Counted from the first letter of the stretch, positions 42,512-52,123 are shown. The stretch is DNA of 64,000 nucleotides from Aureivirga sp. CE67 (GCF_015767245.1 NZ_JADOTV010000006.1:1-64000); one strand, 5' to 3'. Made by a program: numbers and translations. Notes: generated by a model from the sequence alone, not told the origin.

Positions 42512-43279
42512 TTATTTTTTAGTTTTTTCTTTCGTATCCCATTCAAATTCAGTTTCCAATTGTACAATTGTCAAATTCATAGAAGTTATGGTTACACCTT
42601 TTGGAAGATTTGATTTTAATTTTCTTTCAAAATCATTTAATTTTTCAATGTGTTCTTTTTCATAAGTTTCAAGGCTTCTTAGTTGATCATTAGGTAGTTT
42701 GAACATTAAATCAACTTTTTCTTTATAAGGGAATTGAATTTCTTCTACTTTCCACGAAAAATGTCTTTTTTCAGAATTATCGTTCGAAACTTCTAAAATT
42801 AAACCTGGAAGACCTTTAAATTTCCAAGGTCCTGAGAAAATAGGAATTTCTGGAGTGTACCAAGCAATGTATTTTCTTCCTCTAAAATTTAAAGTAGCTT
42901 TTTGACAATTGAAATTATGGATTTTTTTAGTTTCATCAGATAATTCCCAATTTAAAGCTGGATGGATATCTTTTGTATAGATTGTATCTGTTGTATTAAT
43001 TTGGTTATAAACTTCATTTTTGAGTAAAGATTTATAAAACAAACTTTCTGAAATCTCATTTTTATTAATGCTTACACTATTTGTTTCTTCATCAAATTCT
43101 GAAGAGTTTTCAATACTGTTTTTAAAATCAATTATATATAATGAGTTCCTATTATCCGAATAAAGTACACTAGCTAATTGTGCATGTGGAGTTGTATGTG
43201 TATAACTCACCTTAATTAAATTTCCTTGAGCAATTAAGTTTATACTACTAAGGAAAAGCAGATACATGATTTTTTTCAT
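42512..43279 (-). CDS. GLPGLI family protein
   Basis: 255 residues. Signal IMYLLFLSSINLIAQ. Motif GPWKFKGLPGLILEVSND after CQKATLNFRGRKYIAWYTPEIP. First gene of the run of three adjacent GLPGLI genes (minus strand); the promoter must lie in or near the D repeat region beyond 43280. Confidence 0.9.
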   Translation of the reverse strand: MKKIMYLLFLSSINLIAQGNLIKVSYTHTTPHAQLASVLYSDNRNSLYIIDFKNSIENSSEFDEETNSVSINKNEISESLFYKSLLKNEVYNQINTTDTIYTKDIHPALNWELSDETKKIHNFNCQKATLNFRGRKYIAWYTPEIPIFSGPWKFKGLPGLILEVSNDNSEKRHFSWKVEEIQFPYKEKVDLMFKLPNDQLRSLETYEKEHIEKLNDFERKLKSNLPKGVTITSMNLTIVQLETEFEWDTKEKTKK

Positions 43280-43303
43280 CAGAATTTTTTTATTAATAAA
43301 TAT

Positions 43304-43430
43304 TAGACATTATCACGTTTGATTTCGTATGAAGTTATGCAGATAATCAAATCCCCCTCTCGAGAGGGGCTAGGGGTGTGTTTTGGATAAAACAAAATTT
43401 CCTCATAAGTTTTAAATGTGATAATGTTTA
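43304..43430. repeat. D repeat, best copy (D5)
   Basis: Terminal inverted repeats ACATTATCACGTTT (left) and AAATGTGATAATGT (right); inner hairpin CCCCCTCTCGAGAGGGGC; the conserved right part CTAGGGGTGTGTTTT. About 115 bases between the ends. No coding capacity, so it is a miniature inverted-repeat-type element. Confidence 0.85.
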
Positions 43431-43659
43431 ATGATTTAAGGTTTAAGAATTTATATCTATGTTAAAAATAGAAAAATAATTGTGAAATATATGTTAAAAT
43501 AAGAATGTAATTAAAATTTAAGCTATTTGAAATTAGCAGAAAATGAATTAATTATTAACTGTAAATTAATTTATATTAAATATTAAGAATCTTAAGTGTA
43601 AAATCAGATTATTTTATCCTAAATAAACTTATATTTGCTTACAAAAATTAAATAAAAGA

Positions 43660-45048
43660 ATGACTTTAATAAAATCAATATCAGGAATCCGTGGAACAAT
43701 CGGAGGAAAAGTTAATGATAACCTGACTCCAGTAGATGCAGTAAAATTTGCTGCGGCTTACGGAACTTGGTTGAAGGATACATGTGGTAATAAAGAAGAA
43801 ATAAAAGTTGTTATTGGTAGAGATGCCAGAATTTCAGGAAAAATGATTAGCTCTTTAGTTGCTAATACTTTAGTAGGACTTGGAATTCAAGTGATCGATT
43901 TAGGTCTTTCTACAACACCTACTGTAGAAACGATCGTTCCTTTAGAAGAAGCTGACGGAGGAATTATTCTTACAGCAAGTCACAATCCAAAACAATGGAA
44001 TGCTCTTAAACTTTTAAACGAAAAAGGAGAATTCATCAATGGAGAAGAAGGAGCTAAAATCTTAAAAATCGCAGAAGAAGATGCATATTCTTTCGCTGAG
44101 GTTGATGATTTAGGTTCGTATAACAAAGCTGTTGGAGGAATCGATACACATATCGAAGAGATTTTAAAATTAGATTATATCAATTTAGAAGCTATCAAAA
44201 ATGCAAACTTCAAAGTTGTTGTTGATGGTGTGAATTCTACAGGAGGAATTGCAATTCCTGCACTTTTAAAGAAATTAAATGTAGAATGTGTAGAGCTTTA
44301 TTGTGAGCCAAACGGACATTTCCCTCATAATCCAGAGCCTTTGAAAGAGCATTTAACGGATATTTCTAATTTAGTTGTTGAAGAAAAAGCAGATTTCGGA
44401 ATCGTTGTAGATCCAGATGTAGATCGTTTGGCATTGATTTGTGAAGATGGCTCTATGTTTGGAGAAGAGTATACTTTAGTTGCTTGTGCAGATTTTATTT
44501 TAGAGAAAAATAATGGAGGAAATACAGTTTCAAACTTATCTTCTTCAAGAGCCCTAAGAGATGTGACTGAGAAACATGGAGGAACTTATCAAGCTAGTGC
44601 TGTTGGTGAAGTAAATGTTGTAGAGTTAATGAAATCTACAAATGCAATCATCGGTGGAGAAGGAAATGGAGGAATTATTTATCCTGCTGCGCATTATGGT
44701 AGAGATTCACTAGTTGGAGTTGCATTATTTTTATCACTTTTAGCAGAAAGAAAAATGTCTTGTAAAGCTTTAAGAGAATCTTACCCAAGCTATTTTATGA
44801 GTAAAAATAAGATTCAATTAACTCCAGAAATCAATGTTGATTTGATTTTAGAGAACATGGCAAAAAAATATGAAAACGAAACTGTTTCTACAGTAGATGG
44901 AGTAAAAGTGGATTTCCCAACAGAATGGGTGCATTTAAGAAAATCAAATACAGAGCCAATTATTCGTATTTATACAGAAAGTGATTCACAAGAAAATGCT
45001 GATAATTTAGCACAAAGAATTATTGAAGAAATTAAAGAGATTATCTAA
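43660..45048 (+). CDS. glmM: Phosphoglucosamine mutase
   Basis: 462 residues of the alpha-D-phosphohexomutase family. Active-site Ser in the TASHNP loop (ILTASHNPKQWNALKLLN, Ser about residue 107), Mg2+ site as DPDVDRLAL (DxDxDR), sugar-binding GEVNVVELM and GEGNGG, phosphate-binding RKSNTEPIIRIY. Converts glucosamine-6-P to glucosamine-1-P for UDP-GlcNAc. Bacteroidota copies are longer than the E. coli enzyme. A phosphomannomutase role cannot be excluded from sequence alone. Promoter element TATATTTG at 43630-43637. Confidence 0.9.
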   Translation: MTLIKSISGIRGTIGGKVNDNLTPVDAVKFAAAYGTWLKDTCGNKEEIKVVIGRDARISGKMISSLVANTLVGLGIQVIDLGLSTTPTVETIVPLEEADGGIILTASHNPKQWNALKLLNEKGEFINGEEGAKILKIAEEDAYSFAEVDDLGSYNKAVGGIDTHIEEILKLDYINLEAIKNANFKVVVDGVNSTGGIAIPALLKKLNVECVELYCEPNGHFPHNPEPLKEHLTDISNLVVEEKADFGIVVDPDVDRLALICEDGSMFGEEYTLVACADFILEKNNGGNTVSNLSSSRALRDVTEKHGGTYQASAVGEVNVVELMKSTNAIIGGEGNGGIIYPAAHYGRDSLVGVALFLSLLAERKMSCKALRESYPSYFMSKNKIQLTPEINVDLILENMAKKYENETVSTVDGVKVDFPTEWVHLRKSNTEPIIRIYTESDSQENADNLAQRIIEEIKEII

Positions 45049-45072
45049 TTTCTAGAAATATAAAATAAGAGA

Positions 45073-45105
45073 AAAGCTAATCATGTATTTGATTAGCTTT
45101 TTTTA
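45073..45105 (+). terminator. Terminator after glmM
   Basis: AAAGCTAATCA-TGTATT-TGATTAGCTTTTTTT, 11-bp stem. Confidence 0.9.
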
Positions 45106-45161
45106 TTAATTTAAAAATGAGTATTTCAGTTGTATTTTAAGAGCAGAAAAAAGTAAAACAA

Positions 45162-46058
45162 TTATCTTTCCATATTCTTAGTTTTAATTTTGTAATAAAT
45201 ATTTGATTCATCACAAATAATAGTTTCTTCACAGAAATTTATAATAGACTCAATTCCATAATAATTATTTATATCTTCAATAGCTTTTTTTGTCAATTCT
45301 ATTAATTTTTTAGAATCAAAAGGACATTCAGAAAGTTTTAAAGTTTTTATTTTTTTAAAATCAAATTCTAAAAATGACTTTTTTTTAGAAAAATTATAAT
45401 TACTATTATTCGATTTTTTAAATGTTATATCATTTTGTGAATTAATATTCAAATAGACATATTTTCTAAAATTCTTTTTTGGAAAAATACATAACCAATC
45501 TTTAATTTCATCTATAATTTCTTGACCTTGATTCTCTTTTCGATAGATATCAATTATTTCATCATAGTCTTTTTTATCAAAATTAAAAGAAAAAGAATCA
45601 AACCAATTCATACAAGAATCATCTAAATTCTCTAAAAAATCATAAAAATTCATATCAGAATTGTCTAATTTTAATTTATAAATATTTTTTTTAGTTTCTT
45701 TCCATTGATATTTTTCTTTTTTCAATACTCCTATTTTATTCCATGATACAAAATCAGATTTATATTCAATTTCAGCAAAAATTAAATGTTCTAAACAATC
45801 TAAATATGGATCATTACATTTTAAAATTGGAAGTATCATTTTCTTTTCTACATTTTTTGCAACCATATCCCAAAAAAAACCTCTATCAACACTTCCTATT
45901 TCTGAAGAAAAAGTTGGTATGAAATTTATTGTATCAAAGTGTTTAACTTCATTATTAAAAAAAATATCTAATGAAATATTATCTATAAATATTTGTTGTA
46001 TTAAATCATCAAAATCTGGGTTTTTAATTTTTCGAACTTTAATTGTATTCTTTTTCAT
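45162..46058 (-). CDS. Hypothetical protein
   Basis: 298 residues from the ATG at 46058; the ATG at 46064 would add two residues. Cytosolic, acidic/aromatic, with IGSVDRGFFWDMVAKNVEK, DPYLDCLEHLIFAEIEYKSDFVSWNKIG and a C-terminal LTKKAIEDINNYYGIESIINFCEE. Family not recognised. It follows the serine hydrolase gene with 41 bases between them and may be co-transcribed. Confidence 0.7.
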   Translation of the reverse strand: MKKNTIKVRKIKNPDFDDLIQQIFIDNISLDIFFNNEVKHFDTINFIPTFSSEIGSVDRGFFWDMVAKNVEKKMILPILKCNDPYLDCLEHLIFAEIEYKSDFVSWNKIGVLKKEKYQWKETKKNIYKLKLDNSDMNFYDFLENLDDSCMNWFDSFSFNFDKKDYDEIIDIYRKENQGQEIIDEIKDWLCIFPKKNFRKYVYLNINSQNDITFKKSNNSNYNFSKKKSFLEFDFKKIKTLKLSECPFDSKKLIELTKKAIEDINNYYGIESIINFCEETIICDESNIYYKIKTKNMER

Positions 46059-46099
46059 TAACAAATCTCAATTTTATATTTATTCTCAAAAATATCTTT

Positions 46100-47680
46100 T
46101 TATTTTTTCTTCGGATAAAAAGTCAATGTCAACTTTTGAATTTTTGGTGAATTTTCTGGAGTTAAAGTAAAAAACACTAAAATCTTTCCATTTTCACATT
46201 CTATCACAAAATCACCTCTTAATTGATTTCGAGGAAATATTTTTTCAATAGCTTTGATAGAACCAGCTTTGTCAAAAACATTTTGATATTCTTGCTCTCG
46301 TTGATTTCTAGATTTATCTAAAAAGAAGTTTTCTGCGAAAATATCACTATTTAAGCTTATTTTATTTTTATTTAATAAGTCTAAAAGCGCCTCCTTTTTT
46401 TGTTTTAAAAAATCTGAAGTCATTTTTTTTCGAGGTTGAATATTTAATTTTTCAAATAAGATTTTTTCGACTTCTTTTTGAGGAAAAGGAGAATTATAAG
46501 TCACATTTCCAAAAGACATAATTCCAATTCCATAATCAGGATAAAACGTGAAATTACTTCCAAAACCAGGAAGAGAACCATTGTGCGAGATTTTTTTGAT
46601 TCTTTTACAATCCATCGAAATTCCTAATCCATACCCATATCCAATCATGCTAGCGCATTTTTCATTATTCCAGTCTCGATTCCAAGAATTTAAAAAGTTA
46701 TATTTTGGTGTGTGCATTTCTCTTAAAGAACTTCTTTTTAAAATAGTATTTTCTTCACCATTTCTAGCTGGCCAAGCAGCTAAGTGAAAACTTGCGTATT
46801 TACTAAAATCTTCAATAGTGGTAATTAAACCTCCCATAGCTCCATAAATTCCATCATGAAGTAATTCTTTTTTAACCCATTTTTCATTTTCCCATCCATA
46901 ACCTTGAACCAAATTATCTTGAGGAACTTCAGAATATTCCCAGTAAGTATTTTTCATATCAAGAGGAATCAGAATATTTTCTGTGATATAATTTTGATAA
47001 GGTTGTCCTGAAATTCTTGTAATAATTAAACCTAAAAGCGCATAACCAGTATTACTATATTCATATTCTTGCGATGAAACTTTAGAAAGTGATAAACCAT
47101 TTTTTATTAAATCTAAAAATTCAGATTCTTTCATATCTAATTGTCGATCTCCCCAAGGATTGTCTTCTGGAAGTCCAGCAGTCATAGTAAGTAAATTTTC
47201 AATAGAAATTTCAGGCGAATCCGTAGTTAAATAGTTTAAATTTTTCAATTCTGGAATATATTGAATAGCTGAATCATCTAATTTTAATTTACCTTCATCT
47301 CTAAGTTTTAAAATAGCCATTGCTGTAAAACTTTTGGTAAGAGAAGCGATTCGGAAAGAAGATTTTGTCGAAGTCGGGTTTTTTTTATCCAGATTTGAAA
47401 AACCAAATGCATTGGAAATTATCAAGGAGTCATCAACTACAATTCCATAAGCAACTCCCGGAATATTCTTTAGATTTTTATGTTCTTCAATTTTTTGTGC
47501 TATTTCTTGTTGAGCAGATTTGATTTTCTCGATTCTTTCGTCTTTTTCAAAAACGGTTTTTTTATAATTATCAGTGGTATTTTTTTGAGTTTTTAAGTTG
47601 GATTCTTTCGGGTTTTGAGAATCACAAGAGATAAAAAGGATCGTAATAATTATGAAAGTTAAATTTAAAAGGTTTTTCAT
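46100..47680 (-). CDS. Serine hydrolase of the class C beta-lactamase fold (lipoprotein)
   Basis: 526 residues. Lipoprotein signal (TFIIITILFISC). SxxK as SLTKSF (about residue 114), YxN as YSNTG (about residue 209), HxG as HNGSLPG (about residue 363). The C-terminal about 110 residues form an extra domain with LTLTFYPKKK at the end. Typical of Bacteroidota DD-peptidase/esterase-like proteins. A different family member from those at 18.4 and 57.2 kb. Confidence 0.85.
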   Translation of the reverse strand: MKNLLNLTFIIITILFISCDSQNPKESNLKTQKNTTDNYKKTVFEKDERIEKIKSAQQEIAQKIEEHKNLKNIPGVAYGIVVDDSLIISNAFGFSNLDKKNPTSTKSSFRIASLTKSFTAMAILKLRDEGKLKLDDSAIQYIPELKNLNYLTTDSPEISIENLLTMTAGLPEDNPWGDRQLDMKESEFLDLIKNGLSLSKVSSQEYEYSNTGYALLGLIITRISGQPYQNYITENILIPLDMKNTYWEYSEVPQDNLVQGYGWENEKWVKKELLHDGIYGAMGGLITTIEDFSKYASFHLAAWPARNGEENTILKRSSLREMHTPKYNFLNSWNRDWNNEKCASMIGYGYGLGISMDCKRIKKISHNGSLPGFGSNFTFYPDYGIGIMSFGNVTYNSPFPQKEVEKILFEKLNIQPRKKMTSDFLKQKKEALLDLLNKNKISLNSDIFAENFFLDKSRNQREQEYQNVFDKAGSIKAIEKIFPRNQLRGDFVIECENGKILVFFTLTPENSPKIQKLTLTFYPKKK

Positions 47681-47805
47681 TTTTGATATTTTATTTTAAC
47701 GAAAGACAATGAAAAAAACAGTTTGTTACAATTTGATGAATTTAAAATGAATATTATTACAGATGTGTTTGAAAATCTTATATTTGATTTTTAAAATAAA
47801 ATTAT

Positions 47806-48156
47806 ATGAAAAAATTTATACAAGCTTTAAAAAAAGTATTTGAAATAGAAGAAACAAAACCAAAAGTAGAAGAACAGAAGGAGGAGAATCCAATAGTAAA
47901 TGTTCAAATATTAAAGGGTGAAACTTTTGATATAAAAATGCCAAGATATTTCGAAGATAATTTTGAAGGAAAAGTAGTCCAATATTTTTTTAATGTTGGG
48001 GATATTATTAAAAGCGGAGATATTATTGCTGAAATTGAAACAGAAAAATTTACTATTGAATTCGATGCACTTTATGGAGGAAAAATTATTTGGCTTTGTG
48101 ATCTTGAAAAAGACATGAAAATTGATGATCTTATGATGAGAATCGAGGGAGTTTAA
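47806..48156 (+). CDS. Stand-alone lipoyl/biotinyl-type domain protein
   Basis: 116 residues. Charged N-terminal part (EETKPKVEEQKEEN), then a beta-barrel resembling lipoyl domains: IKMPRYFEDNFEGKVVQYFFNVGDIIKSGDIIAEIETEKFTIEF. The ETEK sequence is the position of the lipoylated Lys in E2 proteins (ETDKA). No E1/E2/E3 gene nearby, so its partner is unknown. It could also be a biotinyl-type or unmodified swinging domain. TATATTTG promoter element at 47779-47786. Confidence 0.8.
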   Translation: MKKFIQALKKVFEIEETKPKVEEQKEENPIVNVQILKGETFDIKMPRYFEDNFEGKVVQYFFNVGDIIKSGDIIAEIETEKFTIEFDALYGGKIIWLCDLEKDMKIDDLMMRIEGV

Positions 48157-48188
48157 ATTTAGCTTAAAAAAAATACTCTAAAACTAAA

Positions 48189-48310
48189 GATAATCACGAT
48201 TCATTTTGTATTCATGTTTACATATTATCAAGTTCCCCTCTTGAGAGGGGCTAGGGGTGTGTTTTAAAACAATTAAAACTTTTTCATAAGATTTTAATGT
48301 GATAATATTA
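48189..48310. repeat. D repeat (D6)
   Basis: Left arm ATAATCACGATTCATTTTG, core TTCCCCTCTTGAGAGGGGC, CTAGGGGTGTGTTTTAAAAC, right arm TTTTAATGTGATAATATT. Near complete, comparable to D5. Confidence 0.85.
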
Positions 48311-48341
48311 ACTAGTTGAAATTCAATAGGGTTATTTTCTT

Positions 48342-48911
48342 CTAAAGAAAAGATTTTACTTTTTGAGGTTTTATACGATTGTAAAAACTGAAACTATATA
48401 AACCAATTATTACAAAAATTAAACTTTGCAAAAATAATAATGAAATACCTATAAGAACAGTATTCAAAAAGTTTTCGTTGTAATTTTCCGTTCCGTAGTC
48501 TCTGTGAAAACTTGTGGTCAAAATGACAAAATATTCGTAAAAAGCTCCGATTTTTAGAGAGAAAACTACAAGAATCATATACCAATATTTCGTTCCAAGT
48601 TTTTTAATAAATAAAGAAAAGGGAAGAGCTGTAGTGGTGATAAAAAGAATCCAATAGAAAATAGCATAAGGTCCATTAGATCGATTCATGATAGCTGTAT
48701 TTTCATTTGAGAAAAAAGCTAGAAAAAGAAAATGAGTCAGTGTGATAATGCTATAAGAAATGATAATATATCGAATTACATTAAGAACTTTTCTGGTTGG
48801 AAATCGGTTTTTAAATATTTTTTCAATGAAGAATAAGATTAATAAAGCCGGAATTAGGCAATAAATTAGATTTACGTCGATTATTCTTAAAATTGAGTCG
48901 TAAGTGTTCAT
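48342..48911 (-). CDS. Integral membrane protein
   Basis: 189 residues, five to six hydrophobic segments (about 12-28, 44-64, 80-100, 108-124, 145-170). Contains RSNGPYAIFYWILFITTTALPFSLFIKKLGTKYWYM. No family recognised. Adjacent to lipoprotein gene 48967-49725 (55 bases), same strand. Confidence 0.7.
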   Translation of the reverse strand: MNTYDSILRIIDVNLIYCLIPALLILFFIEKIFKNRFPTRKVLNVIRYIIISYSIITLTHFLFLAFFSNENTAIMNRSNGPYAIFYWILFITTTALPFSLFIKKLGTKYWYMILVVFSLKIGAFYEYFVILTTSFHRDYGTENYNENFLNTVLIGISLLFLQSLIFVIIGLYSFSFYNRIKPQKVKSFL

Positions 48912-48966
48912 TTGTTTAAAAAAGGTTTAAAAGCGTCTAAATATTGTTCTTTTTCAAATTTTAAAA

Positions 48967-49725
48967 TTAGTTCGCTATTTCTATTCGTTTTTCAATCTTT
49001 TTCCATTTTAAAGAATGTAAAATTTCCATAACTTCTTCATCTGTCAAGTCTCCTTGATTCATCATTCCTAACCACAAAGTACTACCAAATTGTTTTTTAT
49101 CTATTGGAACTAATTCCACACTACTTGGATTTTCTATCTCTTTCCAAGTTTTGATAATTCTGATATTATTATCTACAGTATCTACTTTTTGCTTACAATA
49201 TAAATAAGTTTGTTTTTCCGCTTCATTTATAAGTAAGGGAAGATTATATTCTTTGCCTTTATAAGTTATATTATAATAATATTTTACAGAGTCATTCATT
49301 TCCCTTAATTCTAATTTTTCAATATTTTCTTTTAAGTTTTTAATTGTTGGAGCTTCAGTGTTTTTATCAATATTTTCTTCCATAAGAATTCTACGAAATT
49401 CAATTAGGTTCTCAAATTTTAATTCTGTTTCCCATTTTTTGAAAAGTTCTTTTTTAGAAATAAAACCAGAATGTGAATACATTCCATAATCAAAAATCAA
49501 ATAGGAATCTTTGTATCGAATTTCTCCAACCCAAGAATCAATCCCATTTACTTTTTTGTGTTTATATTCCTTTGGTGTTACCAAACTAAATTCACCAAAA
49601 TTAATAATATGTTTTTTCGGATTTTCATGTGTTAAATAAGTAACTCCTGAATTAATTTTTGGAGAATCACAACTTGAAGTTAAAATAGAGCAGAATAATA
49701 ATAGCAATAGTAATTTGTTTTTCAT
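48967..49725 (-). CDS. Lipoprotein, unknown function
   Basis: 252 residues. Lipoprotein signal (LLLLLLFCSILTSSC). The mature part has a VTPKEYKHKKVNGIDSWVGEIRYKDSYLIFDYG segment and later MNQGDLTDEEVMEILHSLKWKKIE. Possibly the 'PsbP-like / DUF' class of small surface lipoproteins with an ordinary alpha/beta fold; unidentified. Upstream gene of the membrane protein. Confidence 0.75.
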   Translation of the reverse strand: MKNKLLLLLLFCSILTSSCDSPKINSGVTYLTHENPKKHIINFGEFSLVTPKEYKHKKVNGIDSWVGEIRYKDSYLIFDYGMYSHSGFISKKELFKKWETELKFENLIEFRRILMEENIDKNTEAPTIKNLKENIEKLELREMNDSVKYYYNITYKGKEYNLPLLINEAEKQTYLYCKQKVDTVDNNIRIIKTWKEIENPSSVELVPIDKKQFGSTLWLGMMNQGDLTDEEVMEILHSLKWKKIEKRIEIAN

Positions 49726-50477
49726 AGATCAAAAACTGAGGTTTGTTTATTTTTTACAAATATGAGTATTTTAGTTTTACTTCTATTCATTAATTCGTTT
49801 AATTATGTTTAAAAATATACAGATAATTAAGTTCTCTTCTTGAGAGAGTCTAGGGTTGTGTTTTAGATTAAATAAAATTGTTACTTAATATTTCAAATGA
49901 GATATTCTTTATTAAATGAAATAATTAGAATTGTTTAAATGTGATAAAGGAATTAGTTTTAAACTTTATTTGATGTAAAGTATTGAAATATAATGTGTAA
50001 TTAAATGTTGTTTTAATAATGAAATTAATATAAATATTTTATTTAGTTAATCTATACTAAAATATTTAAAATAAAATAATTATATATGTTTAATTAAAGT
50101 TAATAATAGGCGGAAATAAAACAATTTGTTTTTAGTTTTAAAAATAAGTTTTAAGTGCTAAAAAGTATAAAGATTCATGTTAAAAATAGATGTGAAATAT
50201 AAATTTGCAGATAAGGATAACTGATTGTCAAACTTCCCTTCTTGAGAGCGTTTTGGGCTGTGTTTAAGTTCTAAGAAAACTACTTAAATAAAATTTTCGG
50301 TATGCTAATTATTAATCTTAAAATTGCTTTCAAAAGTTAAGATTTGATGTTTAAAAACTGTTTTAACTTTAAAAATAAGATTTAAGAAGAGTTTTAATTT
50401 AAAATAAGCTCAGTATTTGAAATATGAGAAAATGCTCTTAAATCTTCTAAAAATAGCTTTAAAGTCGAAAATAAATT
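49726..50477. other. Gene-free region with two degenerate D repeats (D7, D8)
   Basis: D7 at about 49805-49915 (AAGTTCTCTTCTTGAGAGAG, CTAGGGTTGTGTTTTAGAT) and D8 at about 50215-50300 (AACTTCCCTTCTTGAGAGCG, TTTTGGGCTGTGTTTAAG). The remainder is very AT-rich. No open frame of note on either strand. Confidence 0.7.
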
Positions 50478-50963
50478 CTATTCTAAATAAATTTTCTCAG
50501 GAATCATATTTATTTTAGGATTCGATTCGTTGTAAAAAATGGTAATACTATCTCCAGCTTTTACAATAGAATCAAAATATTTATAAAAATATCCTATATA
50601 AATTTCTTTAAAACTTTCAATTTCTAAATTATCATTAGTTTTAAATTTATATTGAATTTTAAAATTGTCTACACTGTAGCCTTCATAGAGTGGAGTATAG
50701 ATTTCTCTATAAGCATTTGTCACCAAAGATTTTGTTCGAATTCCATTTTCAATCAGATTTTGTTTTTCTTTTTTATCATTGACAAGTATAATAATTCCAG
50801 AAATGATTATAAATGACAAAAGAAAACCAAGTCTTGTAAATAGTTTTTTATTTGATCTTTTTTTAGGACGTTCTTTTTTGTTTAACTTTTCGTAATATTC
50901 TCTTCCCCTTGCTGTGTGATAATCATTAATTTCTTCTTCAAAAGACCTTTTTTTAAATATCAT
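50478..50963 (-). CDS. Single-pass membrane protein, DUF3592-like
   Basis: 161 residues from the ATG at 50963; a start at 50990 adds nine residues. A basic N-terminus, one transmembrane helix (FLLSFIIISGIIILV) at about residue 52, then an extracytoplasmic domain with GYSVDNFKIQYKFKTNDNLEIESFKEIYIGYFYKYFDSIVKAGDSITIFYNESNP. The last pattern (G..v...y......s.i......G..i.v.Y.p.np) fits DUF3592-type proteins. Terminated by the hairpin at 51010? No: that hairpin belongs to the next gene. Confidence 0.7.
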   Translation of the reverse strand: MIFKKRSFEEEINDYHTARGREYYEKLNKKERPKKRSNKKLFTRLGFLLSFIIISGIIILVNDKKEKQNLIENGIRTKSLVTNAYREIYTPLYEGYSVDNFKIQYKFKTNDNLEIESFKEIYIGYFYKYFDSIVKAGDSITIFYNESNPKINMIPEKIYLE

Positions 50964-51009
50964 AAATTTAAATTTTTGGGATTCATTCAATTTTTCTTGA
51001 AATATATAA

Positions 51010-51043
51010 CAAAAAAATGTCCCTCCAAAAAAGAAGGGACATT
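51010..51043 (-). terminator. Terminator after 51107-52057
   Basis: Minus strand AATGTCCCT-TCTTTTTTGG-AGGGACATT followed by TTTTTTTG: nine-bp stem. Confidence 0.85.
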
Positions 51044-51106
51044 AGGCAATTATTTATAAACTCCATGAAAATTATTGCCTGAATATATGGAACTCATTTA
51101 AATTTT

Positions 51107-52057
51107 TTATTGTAAATCAATCGTTACAACAATTGGGTTATGATCAGAAATTTTTTCATCGTTTGTTTCCAAAATTTCCGTTTTAATTCCAGTTTTTGTT
51201 GTTAAACCAGTCGAAACCAAAATATGATCTATCTGTTCTGGCTCACCTTGATAATTGTAGGTCCAACGAACATCATAATTTTCGAAATATTGACTTTGCC
51301 CAGTTTGAATTAATTCTTCATAAATATCATCAAAACCTCTAAGTCTGTAAAGAGAAGCACTTTTCTTTTGCGAGTTCAAATCTCCGGTTACAATAACATT
51401 TCTTCCTTTGTTCAATTGTTTTACAACAGCTCTTCTTGCAATATTTGCTTGTGCAATTCTTTTCATGTCGCTTTCATATCCTTTTCTCTCACTGATGAAG
51501 TGTAACACAAAAATATCAATCTCTTTTCCGTCAATAGTTGCAGTAACTTTAAGACCTTTACTGATTCCTGTTTCTCCTTCCCAGTCTCCATCTGGCTCTC
51601 CAAAATAAAGAGATCTTCCAGGAATTTCATACCACATATCTTTCAATGGATATTTTGAAAAAACAGCAACATTTTGTTTTGTAAATCGATCTTTACAATC
51701 ACAAACTTCATAATATTTGTAATCCACACCGATTTTTTTTAATTCGTCTTTTAAAACTGCTAATTCTTCACGATTTCCAACTTCTGTAAGCGTTAAAATA
51801 TCTACATCCATTCGTTTAATCATTTTTGCAACATTTGCAGAAGCTTCCTCGAATTTTGCAGTTCTGTTTTTATCATCATTCCAAAAATCTTGTACGTCCT
51901 GTGGTTCATCTTTGATAAAGAATTTTTTACCAAATTTGATATGTACTTTCGCTTTGTTTAAAAATTCAGCATTGAAAGTTCCAACTTTTAATTTTTGAGA
52001 AACAGCAGGGAAATATGCCAATAAACCAATGATGGTTACTAGTAAATATCGTTTCAT
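51107..52057 (-). CDS. Secreted endonuclease/exonuclease/phosphatase family protein
   Basis: 316 residues with signal peptide (YLLVTIIGLLAYFPAVSQ). EEP motifs in order: VGTFNAEFLN, LTEVGN (metal-binding Glu), DIFVLHFIS, VTGDLNSQ (Asp-x-Asn), QIDHILVS and SDHNPIVVTIDL (catalytic His). A cell-surface or periplasmic DNase or phosphodiesterase (DNase I/sphingomyelinase fold); nutrient phosphate or extracellular DNA use is a plausible role. Confidence 0.9.
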   Translation of the reverse strand: MKRYLLVTIIGLLAYFPAVSQKLKVGTFNAEFLNKAKVHIKFGKKFFIKDEPQDVQDFWNDDKNRTAKFEEASANVAKMIKRMDVDILTLTEVGNREELAVLKDELKKIGVDYKYYEVCDCKDRFTKQNVAVFSKYPLKDMWYEIPGRSLYFGEPDGDWEGETGISKGLKVTATIDGKEIDIFVLHFISERKGYESDMKRIAQANIARRAVVKQLNKGRNVIVTGDLNSQKKSASLYRLRGFDDIYEELIQTGQSQYFENYDVRWTYNYQGEPEQIDHILVSTGLTTKTGIKTEILETNDEKISDHNPIVVTIDLQ

Positions 52058-52123
52058 GTTTTTAATTTTAGGTTTATATATAAAGTTTAAAGGTTTAAAT
52101 TATAAAATTTACTCGTTTAATCT

